Counted from the stretch's first letter, positions 1 through 6,712 are shown. The stretch is DNA of 23,347 nucleotides from Komagataeibacter kakiaceti JCM 25156 (GCF_000613305.1 NZ_BAIO01000013.1:1-23347), one strand, 5' to 3'. Numbers and translations: made by a program. Notes: generated by a model from the letters alone, not told the origin.

Positions 1-2
1 AG

Positions 3-854
3 CTTGGCGTGGATGTGCGGTTTGTTAATCCCTATAGCGGGCAGTCAAAGCCGATTGAGCGTGCGTGGCGCGATCTGGCGCAGGGACTGGCCAAGCATCC
101 GCTGTTCGAGGGGGCATATGCCGGGAATAACCCGATGAACAAGCCAGAGAACTACGGCAGCCGCTCCGTGTCGCTGGAAGTATTCATCAAGGTCGTGGCG
201 GAAGGTATTCGGGAGCATAATGAACGCATCGGGCGGCGCAGCAAGGTGTGCGGTGGAAAACTCAGCTTCAAGCAGGCTTTCGAGGCATCTTATGCTACCG
301 CACCCATCACCAAGGCCACGCCGGAACAGCGTCGGCTGTGGCTGCTGGCGGCGGAAGCGATCCGCGCGGACAGGACCACGGGTGAATTCAAGCTGGAAGG
401 CAACCGCTTCTGGGCGGAAGAACTGACCGCGTTGCGTGGGCAACAGCTTGTGGTGCGGTTTGACCCGCAGGCGTTGCAGGGATCGGTGTTCGTTTACCGT
501 CTGGACGGAACCTTCGTGTGTGAAGCGCCATGCCTTGCGGCGGCAGGCTTTGCTGACAAGGGCGCTGCCCAGTCCCATAACCGGGCACGCAAGGCGTGGA
601 TCAAGGCGCAGAAGGATATGGAAAAGGCGCAGAACAGTCTGTCCATTTCTGAATTGCAGGAAATCTACACCCCTGATCCCGAGACAGCAGAAGAAACGCC
701 AGTAGAGGCCAAGGTGGTAAGGCCGTTCCGCCCTGCACCAATTACCCATGGCAATGCCGCCGTCGCCATTGATCTGGATGCGATTGAAGACGGCGAAGAA
801 GAAGAACTGTCGAGCGTAGTAAAGCTGCGTCAATTCATGCGGCAGCAGGCTTAA
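3..854 (+). CDS. A: MuA-type transposase, C-terminal part (partial at window start)
   Basis: DDE recombinase that cuts and joins the phage ends during replicative transposition. The reading frame is open to the window edge, so the N-terminal DNA-binding domains and the two catalytic Asp residues lie outside. Visible is the motif SGQSKPIERAW, whose Glu (bases 57-59) matches the third catalytic residue of MuA (AKPVERAF in Mu). The beta-barrel region of the Mu transposase C-terminal family follows at about bases 400-545 (FWAEELTALRGQQLVVRFDP). After it come a charged helical stretch and a tail ending KLRQFMRQQA, where MuA carries its MuB and ClpX contacts. The MuB-type gene follows 25 bases downstream, the usual A-B order. 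Family assignment is firm; the true start cannot be seen. Confidence 0.93.
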   Translation, partial: LGVDVRFVNPYSGQSKPIERAWRDLAQGLAKHPLFEGAYAGNNPMNKPENYGSRSVSLEVFIKVVAEGIREHNERIGRRSKVCGGKLSFKQAFEASYATAPITKATPEQRRLWLLAAEAIRADRTTGEFKLEGNRFWAEELTALRGQQLVVRFDPQALQGSVFVYRLDGTFVCEAPCLAAAGFADKGAAQSHNRARKAWIKAQKDMEKAQNSLSISELQEIYTPDPETAEETPVEAKVVRPFRPAPITHGNAAVAIDLDAIEDGEEEELSSVVKLRQFMRQQA

Positions 855-879
855 TACACTTCTAAAAGGCACTTAAACC

Positions 880-1878
880 ATGAACATAGTTGAAACCGGC
901 ATTGCCCCTGCGGGCAGTGAACAGGATCACTCACCCTCTGACACGCTGCGCACACGGGTGCAGATGCAGATGGAGAGCGAAAGCCTGAGCATCAAGGCGG
1001 CGGCTGTGGCGTCCGGCATTGGCTATTCCACCTTCTCGGCATGGCTGAACAACAAGTATTCGGGCGACAATGCCGCCGTGGATGTCAAGGTAGAACGCTG
1101 GCTGGAAAGCACCCGCACACGGTCACACGTGCGCAAGGCCATGCCGCAGGAGCCGGGCTTTATCGAGACCCCCACGGCACAGATATGGATGAGCGTTTTT
1201 GAGTATTCCCAGGGCGGCCCGGATATCGGCCTGATTACCGGGGATGCGGGCGTGGGTAAGACTATTTCCGCCAAATACTACCGCGATCATAACCCGAATG
1301 TGTGGCTGATGACTGCGGATTCCTCCATGCGTAGCCCAACCGCCATCCTGCGCAAGCTGACCCGCCTTGTGGATGCCAATACGCAGAGCGGCCCCGGCAT
1401 GATGGATAGCATTCTGGAACGTGTGCGGGACACGCGCGGGCTGATTATTGTGGACGAGGCGCAGAACCTCCAGACAGAGTCCATCGACCTGCTGCGCAAA
1501 ATCTATGACGAGGCCGATATCGGTCTGGTGTTCATGGGCAACATGCCGCTGAAATCCCGCATTGAAGGCATGGGCCGCCAGTCCAGCCATGCGCAGATAT
1601 TCTCTCGCGTTGGCATGCGCAAGAACCGCGCGAAACCACAGGTCAAGGACGTGCTGCCCATGCTGGATGCATGGGGCATCCATGAACCCACCCTGCGCAA
1701 GGTGGGCCGCTGGATCGCCATGCAGCCGGGCGGCCTGCGTACGCTCAACAAGACCGTGCGCTACGCCTACATGCTGACGCGGGCCGACGACCGGCAGGAA
1801 CTGGCCGAAGCGGACCTCAAATCATCGTGGAAAGAACTGACGGGCACGGAACTGCCGTCCTTCGCAGGGCGGGAGTAA
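880..1878 (+). CDS. B: MuB-type AAA+ ATPase, transposition target activator
   Basis: ATP-dependent DNA-binding protein that selects target DNA and stimulates the MuA transpososome. The 332 residues match Mu B (312) in size. An N-terminal helix-turn-helix of the MuB type lies at residues 36-77 (LSIKAAAVASGIGYSTFSAW...ERWL). Walker A is GDAGVGKT at residues 121-128 and Walker B is LIIVDEAQ at 188-195 (D192, E193). The C-terminal 80 residues form the basic helical domain typical of MuB. The start is preceded by AAAAGG a few bases upstream. Order and spacing after the transposase support the call. Confidence 0.93.
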   Translation: MNIVETGIAPAGSEQDHSPSDTLRTRVQMQMESESLSIKAAAVASGIGYSTFSAWLNNKYSGDNAAVDVKVERWLESTRTRSHVRKAMPQEPGFIETPTAQIWMSVFEYSQGGPDIGLITGDAGVGKTISAKYYRDHNPNVWLMTADSSMRSPTAILRKLTRLVDANTQSGPGMMDSILERVRDTRGLIIVDEAQNLQTESIDLLRKIYDEADIGLVFMGNMPLKSRIEGMGRQSSHAQIFSRVGMRKNRAKPQVKDVLPMLDAWGIHEPTLRKVGRWIAMQPGGLRTLNKTVRYAYMLTRADDRQELAEADLKSSWKELTGTELPSFAGRE

Positions 1879-1883
1879 CCGGC

Positions 1884-2087
1884 ATGGCCAAAGCAACACA
1901 GAGCGTGCCGCCCGCGAGGCAGGAAGATGAAATCTCCGACCTTTACAACCTGATCACGGACAAAGTGGCGGTCATGGTCCAGATGGGGCCGGAAAGCCGC
2001 TCCCTGATCCGCGACTTTCTGGAAGGTCTGGACGAGAACCTGACCGTGGCGAACGTCAAGGCGGCGCTGGAGGCGGAGTGGTCATGA
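1884..2087 (+). CDS. small early-region protein, unknown function
   Basis: This 67-residue acidic protein starts MAKATQSVPPARQEDEISDL. The ATG at 1884 is chosen because a GGGAG ribosome binding site (about 1871-1875) lies just upstream and because the start clears the MuB stop at 1878. It ends by overlapping the next start in TCATGA. The central part (ISDLYNLITDKVAVMVQMGPESRSLIRDFLEGL) reads as two amphipathic helices. I do not recognise a family. Its place between MuB and the accessory early genes matches where Mu-like phages keep small host-interaction or replication accessory genes; no specific role can be assigned. Confidence 0.75.
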   Translation: MAKATQSVPPARQEDEISDLYNLITDKVAVMVQMGPESRSLIRDFLEGLDENLTVANVKAALEAEWS

Positions 2088-2740
2088 TCATCCAGATTAC
2101 TTCCGGCATGAAAACCATCATCTGGCTGGCGCACAAATATGGGGCGGTGAAGCTGCGCGCCCGCGCCCATAAGCTGATGTGGGCACCGGGCGACGGCTGC
2201 GCGCTGATCGACACCACGACTTACCAGACCAGCGTGATGCAGCGGCGCGGTCTGATCCGGCTGGCAGACGGGTCCATGGACACCTTCGTCCTGACCGCAC
2301 TGGGGCAGACCAAGGCAGCAGCCCTGTGGTTTGAGCCGCCCCGCGTGCGCGAAACCCGCCGCCAGTCAGGTAGCTACTGGCTGACAACTGAACAGATGCA
2401 TGCCCTCAAGCCGTGGCTTCCTGCCCAGTTCGCGCATCTCCGTAGCGATGACCGGCGCTTGCTGAGTGGCATCGTGCATGCCCTGCGCGAAAACCTGACG
2501 TGGCAGGTGGTGTCTGGTGAATATGGCCCGGAACTGGCCCTGCGGCAACGCTGGGCGCAGTGGTGCCGGTCAGGCGCGATGGATAACGCCCTGGGCCATC
2601 TCTTTGAACAGGACGCGGACGGCCAGCCCCGGCTGGTTGTCACGACTGCCATGCTGATGCGCCACCGCAGCGGTGCCCACGCCATTGCATGCGGCTACCT
2701 ACCCACCTTTGCCCCGATTGATGAAATGGAGGCAGCATGA
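2084..2740 (+). CDS. winged-helix-like protein fused to an IS5-type transposase N-terminus (DUF4096-like), catalytically dead
   Basis: This 218-residue protein starts at the ATG overlapping the previous stop, with GGAGG at 2069-2073; a GTG at 2078 is the alternative. Residues 1-80 look like a winged-helix fold, with a terminal strand-turn DTFVLTALGQTKAA. Residues 99-173 follow the DUF4096 pattern found at the N-terminus of IS5-family transposases: L(T)xEQ...L.PWLP, DDRRLLSGIVHALRENLTWQ, EYGP and RWAQWCRSGAMDNAL. Residues 183-199 (RLVVTTAMLMRHRSGAH) align with the first DDE block (IDATxxKAHRxA), but the catalytic Asp is replaced by Thr187 and the rest of the nuclease is absent. It is probably a DNA-binding early protein derived from an insertion sequence. 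That domain reading is from memory of the family pattern. Confidence 0.7.
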   Translation: MIIQITSGMKTIIWLAHKYGAVKLRARAHKLMWAPGDGCALIDTTTYQTSVMQRRGLIRLADGSMDTFVLTALGQTKAAALWFEPPRVRETRRQSGSYWLTTEQMHALKPWLPAQFAHLRSDDRRLLSGIVHALRENLTWQVVSGEYGPELALRQRWAQWCRSGAMDNALGHLFEQDADGQPRLVVTTAMLMRHRSGAHAIACGYLPTFAPIDEMEAA

Positions 2741-3078
2741 GCGCCGCCCTGAATACTGTAGTTCCGACGCATCCCGCACCGCTGGACTGTGCCGTCACGC
2801 CCGTCCTGGTCATGGACGCGCTGCATGCCGCCACGGCCGGTACGCCGCTGGACCAGCCTGAGCGGTTCGATGCGCTTTACCGCGATCTTATGGACCTTCT
2901 GGACGGCTTTCACCCCGATGCGGGCATTGATGAATGCCTGATGGTGGTGGGCCACCCCATGAACCAGATCGCGGGCCGGGAAGAACGCCGCGACGTGATG
3001 ATCCGCTTCTTTGAACTGCTGACCCCTACACACCTGACAGCCGGTGAAATCCTGACCGGCCTGGAGACACGCGCATGA
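2737..3078 (+). CDS. hypothetical early protein, 113 residues
   Basis: The start overlaps the preceding stop (ATGA) and the stop overlaps the next start the same way, so translation is probably coupled along this operon. The sequence is acidic and mostly helical (residues 40-113), with conspicuous segments PERFDALYRDLMDLLDGF and REERRDVMIRFFELL. No signal peptide, membrane segment or nucleotide-binding motif is visible, and I do not recognise a family. Mu keeps small non-essential genes of host interaction (kil, gam, sot, arm) in this interval, but none of those is recognisable here. Confidence 0.75.
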   Translation: MSAALNTVVPTHPAPLDCAVTPVLVMDALHAATAGTPLDQPERFDALYRDLMDLLDGFHPDAGIDECLMVVGHPMNQIAGREERRDVMIRFFELLTPTHLTAGEILTGLETRA

Positions 3079-3323
3079 CCCATATGACCCCTTTGGCGCG
3101 GCTGCGCCACAACACCCGCAGCATGCGGGAAACCGCGATCCGCATGAAGGAAACCAGGGGTAGCCGCGCCCTGACCGAAGCCGAACTGCATGACCTTGGC
3201 GACTGGCTCATGCGGCAGGTCATCGAGATTGACGGGGCCATCGGCACCGCAGCCCTGGCCGGGCACCTGCCGCATCTGGGCAGCGTCGTGGTCGAAGGTG
3301 AATGCCGGGAGATCGGGGCATGA
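3075..3323 (+). CDS. hypothetical early protein, 82 residues
   Basis: Coupled by ATGA to both neighbours. The N-terminal half is basic and Met/Arg-rich (MTPLARLRHNTRSMRETAIRMK). The middle carries an acidic amphipathic helix (LTEAELHDLGDWLMRQVIEID), followed by a short Gly/Ala-rich tail. A second in-frame ATG lies three codons in. No family is recognised. The length and helix content would fit a small DNA- or protein-binding accessory factor, but nothing in the sequence proves that. Confidence 0.72.
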   Translation: MTHMTPLARLRHNTRSMRETAIRMKETRGSRALTEAELHDLGDWLMRQVIEIDGAIGTAALAGHLPHLGSVVVEGECREIGA

Positions 3324-3598
3324 AGGAAGAAGTAAGAATGCAGACCGGCGATCTGGCAGAAGTGACGCAGACGGTTGTTGATCTGGCACATGGCCGCATG
3401 GCGGAAGGTTCCAGCGATTTGAATGTGCTGCTGGATCAGGCCGACAGCAACATGGAAATGGCCGTCATGTCTTTTGAAGATGGACGACTGGCCTTTGCTG
3501 CCACCTGTGCAGAACAGGCCGCTTCCTGTGCCCTTCTTGTGGCCATCGCCCTACGGCGCATGGCGAAGGACATTCCGCCCGTGCAGGAGCGCCATTGA
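3320..3598 (+). CDS. hypothetical early protein, 92 residues
   Basis: Start taken at the ATG overlapping the previous stop (ATGA); another in-frame ATG at 3338 is possible, and an upstream one at 3302 would overlap too far. The protein is almost wholly helical and acidic. A four-helix-like region (TVVDLAHGRMAEGSSDLNVL, AVMSFEDGRLAFAATCAEQA, SCALLVAIALRRMAKD) includes a Cys pair and a moderately hydrophobic C-terminal helix, which is too charged to be a clear membrane anchor. No family is recognised. Confidence 0.7.
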   Translation: MKEEVRMQTGDLAEVTQTVVDLAHGRMAEGSSDLNVLLDQADSNMEMAVMSFEDGRLAFAATCAEQAASCALLVAIALRRMAKDIPPVQERH

Positions 3599-3599
3599 T

Positions 3600-3899
3600 A
3601 TGACCTGCACTGCATATTGCAGCCGGGATGGGGTCATCGGCATTGCCGATGGCCTTCACTTCCCCGATGCCTGCCTGCCCATCGCTGTCGGATCGCGCGG
3701 GCATCTGTCCTTCCAGATCCAAGAACTGGGCGAACGCACCTGCAAGGGCCGCGTCTGGCGCGTGCCCGGCGTGACGGGCAGGGAGCGCGACCATGTTGCC
3801 TACACCGCCGTCCAGACCTTCGCCGCCGCCATCCTGACCCGTAACGCCAGCCTGCGCCGCTGGCCCCTTAACGCAAACCACAAGGAAATCCGCTCATGA
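3600..3899 (+). CDS. hypothetical early protein, 99 residues
   Basis: The ATG at 3600 follows the previous stop by one base, with an AGGAG ribosome binding site about 3585-3589 inside the preceding gene. The same frame stays open upstream to 3423, but the strong ribosome site and the end of the neighbour favour 3600. The first 60 residues alternate hydrophobic and polar positions and probably form a small beta domain (GVIGIADGLHFPDACLPIAV, GHLSFQIQELGERTCKGRVW). A helical, basic tail follows. The stop overlaps the next start in ATGA. Function unknown. Confidence 0.7.
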   Translation: MTCTAYCSRDGVIGIADGLHFPDACLPIAVGSRGHLSFQIQELGERTCKGRVWRVPGVTGRERDHVAYTAVQTFAAAILTRNASLRRWPLNANHKEIRS

Positions 3900-4539
3900 A
3901 CGCCACGCCCCGCATCATCGCCGCCGAAGCCCACCCCCTGCCGGACGTGCTGGTCAGCCCCTTTGGCAATGAGGTGCCCACGTCGCGCATCCGCGACGAT
4001 ATCCTGTTCCGCCACCAGACGGCCAATGCCCTGGTCGAGGCCGCCATGGGGCTGAACGCGGAACTGCGTGCCCGCAAGGAACAGTTCTTTGCCGATGTGG
4101 ATGCCTTCATTGACCTGACGCTGGAACGCTACAACGCCCGTCTGGGCGGAAGGCGCGGCGGTGTGGTGATCGCCAATTTCAGTGAGACCATGAAAGTCGA
4201 AGTCTCGACTTCCGATTACCTGCGGGTGAATGAGGCGATTACCGCCGCCCAGGCATTGATGAACGAAGTCCTGGACGATGTAGGCGAAGGGGCCAGCGAT
4301 GATGTCCGCACGCTTCTGGCGAATGCTTCGTGCGTGACGAAAAGACCGGCAGGCTGAACATACAGCGCCTTCAGGAAACCCGGCGCGTCAAGCTGTCGCA
4401 TCCAAAATGGCCCGATGTGCAGGCGGCTATTGCGGACTCTCTGGAATGGGCCGGGTCGCGCCGTTACATCCGCTTCCATGTTCGCAAGGACCGCAATGCC
4501 CGGTGGGAACAGGTCAATCTCAATTTTTCTTCTCTGTGA
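3896..4539 (+). pseudogene. DUF3164 family protein, split by a one-base frameshift at about 4327
   Basis: DUF3164 proteins are about 200 residues, common in early operons of Mu-like phages and of unknown function. Reading from 3896 gives the N-terminal and central family sequence (FFADVDAFIDLTLERYNARL, GGVVIANFSETMKVEV, DDVRTLLANA) and then runs into a stop at 4357. If T4327 is read twice, the sequence continues as FVRDEKTGRLNIQRLQETRR and then ALEW/RRYIRFHVRKD-type C-terminal residues to the stop at 4539. The joined product is about 214 residues, the normal family length. Observed: two abutting frames carrying consecutive parts of one family. Inferred: one T is missing from a short T run (GCTTTCG read as GCTTCG), through mutation or sequencing error. 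No slippery heptamer is present. Confidence 0.85.
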
Positions 4540-4546
4540 GGGCGTA

Positions 4547-4762
4547 ATGCGTAAAGTCTCTATTATGTCCGATGTCATGGCTCATGGCGTTCCCACTCCT
4601 TGCGCGCCTCCCAGGGTTGAATTCCGGCCCATTGGCGAGGATAGGACGATGTACATGGTGCTGGCGCAGGGCATGTCACATGGGCCCGACCTTATTACCC
4701 CGATCGGCACGATTGATCTGGCCGCCCTGCGCAGGCTGCTGGATGGGGTGGACGTATCATGA
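4547..4762 (+). CDS. hypothetical early protein, 71 residues
   Basis: The ATG at 4547 has GAGGG a few bases upstream and begins just after the DUF3164 stop. The 71-residue product (MRKVSIMSDVMAHGVPTP...) is likely a small globular protein with a beta hairpin around TMYMVLAQGMSHGPDLI. It ends in an amphipathic helix (DLAALRRLLDGVD). The stop overlaps the GemA-type start in ATGA. A second ATG seven codons in (ATGTCC) is an alternative start. No family is recognised. Confidence 0.68.
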   Translation: MRKVSIMSDVMAHGVPTPCAPPRVEFRPIGEDRTMYMVLAQGMSHGPDLITPIGTIDLAALRRLLDGVDVS

Positions 4763-5208
4763 CGGCACGGAAGGCCGGTCCTGCGCGCGGGGCGATCTAT
4801 GCCAAGCTGCATATTGCCCGCAAGGAACTGGCGCTGCCGGATGAATCCTACCGCGACATCCTGCACCGCATCACTGGCAAATCCAGCGCAAAGGACGCCA
4901 CCATACCCGCGCTGGAAAAGGTGCTGGCCCATTTCCGCACGCTGGGCTGGAAGCCGAAAAAGGGCAGTCTGTCCAGCAGCGACCGGCCCCATGTCCGCAT
5001 GATCTACGCGATCTGGAAGGACATGGGACCGATGCTGGACAGTGGCGGCACGCGCGAAGCCCTGCGTGCCTATGTCCAGCGGCAGACCATGACGCCGGAC
5101 CATCCCGGCGGCATCTCCGCGCCCGAGTTCCTGGACGGCACGCAGGGACGAAAGGTGATTGAGGGTCTGAAACGGTGGAAAGCACGGCTTGAGAAGGGTT
5201 TGAAATGA
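4759..5208 (+). CDS. gemA: GemA/gp16 family protein (DUF1018)
   Basis: The 149 residues fit the Mu gp16/GemA family (DUF1018). In Mu, GemA is an early protein linked to changes in host gene expression and DNA topology; its molecular activity is not settled. Family features seen here are KLHIARKELALPDESYRDIL at the N-terminus, the following HRITGKSSAKD block, LEKVLAHFRTLGWKPKK, and the C-terminal domain HVRMIYAIWKDMG...ALRAYVQRQT...FLDGTQGRKVIEGLKRW. It is the next-to-last gene before the early terminator and is coupled by ATGA on both sides. Confidence 0.9.
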   Translation: MTARKAGPARGAIYAKLHIARKELALPDESYRDILHRITGKSSAKDATIPALEKVLAHFRTLGWKPKKGSLSSSDRPHVRMIYAIWKDMGPMLDSGGTREALRAYVQRQTMTPDHPGGISAPEFLDGTQGRKVIEGLKRWKARLEKGLK

Positions 5209-5363
5209 CGAATATCTATCCATGGCTGGCCGCAGCGATAATGGTCATTACGGTTGCTTTCACAGTATGCGCGGCCAACAGTCGCAATTTCACTATGACG
5301 CTGTGCGCGGCGTTGGTCAGCATCATTGCGATAGTTCTCATATTCGGCTTGCGGGCCTATTAA
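5205..5363 (+). CDS. small two-helix membrane protein (52 residues)
   Basis: The start overlaps the GemA-type stop (TGAAATGACG), which gives ATGA coupling. The product has two hydrophobic segments, residues about 6-24 (PWLAAAIMVITVAFTVCAA) and 31-48 (MTLCAALVSIIAIVLIFGL). They are joined by a short polar turn NSRNFT, and the protein ends RAY. It is the last gene before the terminator at 5389, so it belongs to the early operon rather than the lysis cluster. The hairpin layout is holin-like, but early expression would be odd for a holin; a superinfection-exclusion or host-takeover membrane protein is equally possible. No family is recognised. Confidence 0.6.
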   Translation: MTNIYPWLAAAIMVITVAFTVCAANSRNFTMTLCAALVSIIAIVLIFGLRAY

Positions 5364-5388
5364 TAACCTCACATGCAGCGATTACAGA

Positions 5389-5415
5389 AACCGCCCCTAT
5401 CCGGGGCGGTTTTTT
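5389..5415 (+). terminator. intrinsic terminator closing the early operon
   Basis: A perfect 7-bp GC stem, CCGCCCC (5391-5397) with GGGGCGG (5403-5409), encloses the 5-base loop TATCC. Two further A-T pairs extend the stem at its base, and six T follow at 5410-5415. It sits 25 bases after the 52-residue gene and before the middle-region promoter candidate, as expected at the early/middle boundary of a Mu-like phage. Confidence 0.93.
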
Positions 5416-5439
5416 CGTTTACAGACAATACTGGATGCC

Positions 5440-5449
5440 TGTTTATAAA
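5440..5449 (+). promoter_or_regulatory. candidate middle promoter (extended -10)
   Basis: TGtTTATAAA at 5440-5449 resembles an extended -10 element and lies just after the early terminator and 17 bases before the next start. The nearest -35-like hexamer, TTTACA at 5418-5423, is 19-20 bases away, which is too far for a good unaided promoter. Weak -35 context is normal for activator-dependent Mu middle promoters, but no activator site is identified here. Read from sequence pattern only. Confidence 0.4.
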
Positions 5450-5466
5450 AGGGACGATTTCGCTTA

Positions 5467-5667
5467 ATGATTACTGACGACGATCTGAACGCCCTGCGCG
5501 GCAAAATCCGTTCCATTGTCCGGCAGAGTGTGATTGCCGGTCGGCATGCGACCAGTAGCGAGGACGCGGCGCGCATTCAGGATCAGATGGTGGCGGCAAG
5601 TGAAAGCACGATAATGCTGGATATTGTCGCCCTTCTGGCAAAGCATGATGGTAAAGAAGTGACATGA
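5467..5667 (+). CDS. hypothetical middle-region protein, 66 residues
   Basis: First gene after the terminator/promoter interval. It starts MITDDDLNALRGKIRSIVRQ and appears entirely helical: a basic N-terminal helix, a polar stretch (HATSSEDAARIQDQM), then an acidic, partly hydrophobic helix (ESTIMLDIVALLAKH). The stop overlaps the Mor-type start in ATGA, so the two are probably co-translated. No family is recognised. Its coupling to an activator gene makes a modulating role possible, but that is only positional. Confidence 0.65.
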   Translation: MITDDDLNALRGKIRSIVRQSVIAGRHATSSEDAARIQDQMVAASESTIMLDIVALLAKHDGKEVT

Positions 5668-6049
5668 ATATCCGGGCACCCGCAGAAATTGACTGGCTTG
5701 TAATGCTGTCGGTGAAAAAGCAGCCTTCGTATTCGTTGAAAGCGAATGCGGACGGACAATGTGGGTGCCCGCGCGCGCGTCTGGCAGCGCATTGGAGGCG
5801 CGGTACGGCACTGAACTGGCGACAGCCGTATGTGCCCGCCATGCGCGCAGTTCCTTCCGCGTTCCCATGCTCAAGCGGTGGCGCATCCGCTGCCACCGTC
5901 TGGCAGGCATGATGGTTACGGATATCGCAGCCCGCGTGGGCGTATCCGAGCGTTACGTTTATGCCGTGTTATCTGGTGAGCGCGGCAATGAGACGCGCAT
6001 TCGCCGTCCGGCGCGTCCGGCCGATACCAGGCAGATCAGCCTGTTCTGA
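5664..6049 (+). pseudogene. mor: Mor/C-family transcription activator, split by a one-base frameshift at about 5699
   Basis: Mor and C are Mu activators of middle and late promoters. From 5664 the first residues are MNIRAPAEIDWL. In the frame one base back, open from 5693, the sequence continues CNAVGEKAAFVFVESECGRT, then MWVPARASG. A C-terminal helix-turn-helix (VTDIAARVGVSERYVYAVLSGER) follows, to the stop at 6049. This is the Mor layout: an N-terminal dimer domain with VGxxAA and a beta strand ending VP, then the HTH. Reading T5699 twice joins the parts into about 128 residues; Mu Mor has 129. The gene sits directly upstream of the endolysin, the position of C in Mu, and no second Mor/C gene is seen. 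An AAAAAG run at 5715-5720 could allow slippage, but the resulting residues fit the family less well. Confidence 0.78.
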
Positions 6050-6056
6050 GGCAATA

Positions 6057-6081
6057 CATGTAGCAGTGCAGGATGCACTGC
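6057..6081 (+). promoter_or_regulatory. palindromic activator-site candidate upstream of the endolysin (Plys position)
   Basis: GCAGTGCA (6063-6070), GGA, TGCACTGC (6074-6081) is a perfect 8-bp inverted repeat with a 3-base spacer. The 22 bases at 6057-6078 match 14427-14448 at 20 positions, sharing AGTGCAGGATGCAC. Both sites are followed by CGCGCG 18 bases after the second arm begins. Both also have an ATG 38-39 bases from the palindrome centre. Mu has activator-dependent late promoters at exactly these two gene positions (lys and I). The link to the Mor/C-type protein is inference. Confidence 0.6.
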
Positions 6082-6109
6082 CTCTCTCATGCGCGCGTAT
6101 CGTCGTGGC

Positions 6110-6712
6110 ATGCAGAGCAATTTCCCTACCATCACAGATTTCACGCAGGGCGAGGAAGGACTTTACCAGTGCATCCGCAATGACGCGGGTAACTGGACCC
6201 TTGGCGCTGTTCAGCATGGCAACCTTGTCGGCACCATGCGGGGCATCTCCGCGCCAACCATGGTGCGCTGGATGGGCGGTGATCCGGGAAAGGTCACGGC
6301 CAGGGTCATGCAGGGCATCGACGTATCGACGTTCCGCGCCATTGCCCGTGCCTTTTACTGGCGTCCCCTGAATTGTGACCTGCTGCCTGCCGGTATCGAC
6401 GCGGTTGTGTTCGATTTCGGATTTAATGCCGGTATCCGCGTGGCGGCACGGCAGTTGCAGGCTGCTGCGGGCCTGAAAGGCGGGGACGTCGATGGCGACA
6501 TCGGACCGCGCACAATCGCTGCCGTTCTGGACGCGAGCGCGGATGGGAATGTCTCCCGGCTTACTGCCCCGCTTATCGACATGCAGGCCGCCTATTACCG
6601 GCAGTGCCGCCTGTTCCCCGTGTATGGCGCGGATTGGATCGACCGTACGGTCCGCCGCGAAGCACTGGCGCTCAGACTGGCGAAACAGGCTGGCCCCGCC
6701 GCTGCGGCATGA
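6110..6712 (+). CDS. lys: phage endolysin, glycoside hydrolase family 108 with peptidoglycan-binding C-terminus
   Basis: Muramidase that cleaves host peptidoglycan at lysis. The sequence follows the GH108 variant pattern: FTQGEEGLYQ with the candidate catalytic Glu16, NDAGNWTLGAVQHGNLVGTMRGIS, then DAVVFDFGFNAGIRVAARQLQ. The C-terminal part has the family's peptidoglycan-binding signature (DGDIGPRTIAAVLD, YYRQCRLFPVYGADWIDRT). About 200 residues, normal for the family. No signal peptide is visible, so a holin would be needed. Two starts are possible, 6089 and 6110, neither with a good ribosome site. I prefer 6110 because 6089 lies 17 bases from the palindrome centre, inside the presumed promoter. 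The first gene of the late lysis/packaging run. Confidence 0.88.
   Translation: MQSNFPTITDFTQGEEGLYQCIRNDAGNWTLGAVQHGNLVGTMRGISAPTMVRWMGGDPGKVTARVMQGIDVSTFRAIARAFYWRPLNCDLLPAGIDAVVFDFGFNAGIRVAARQLQAAAGLKGGDVDGDIGPRTIAAVLDASADGNVSRLTAPLIDMQAAYYRQCRLFPVYGADWIDRTVRREALALRLAKQAGPAAAA

Noticed and set aside
45..872. - strand frame of 275 codons opposite the transposase
   Set aside because: The + strand frame carries the clear MuA C-terminal family sequence; the antisense product has no domain.
5712..5720. Programmed -1 frameshift at GTG AAA AAG inside the Mor-like gene
   Set aside because: The P-site codon would re-pair poorly (AAA to GAA), and slipping there would lose VGEKAA, which is the family sequence upstream of the run; a missing T near 5699 fits better and matches the other breaks.
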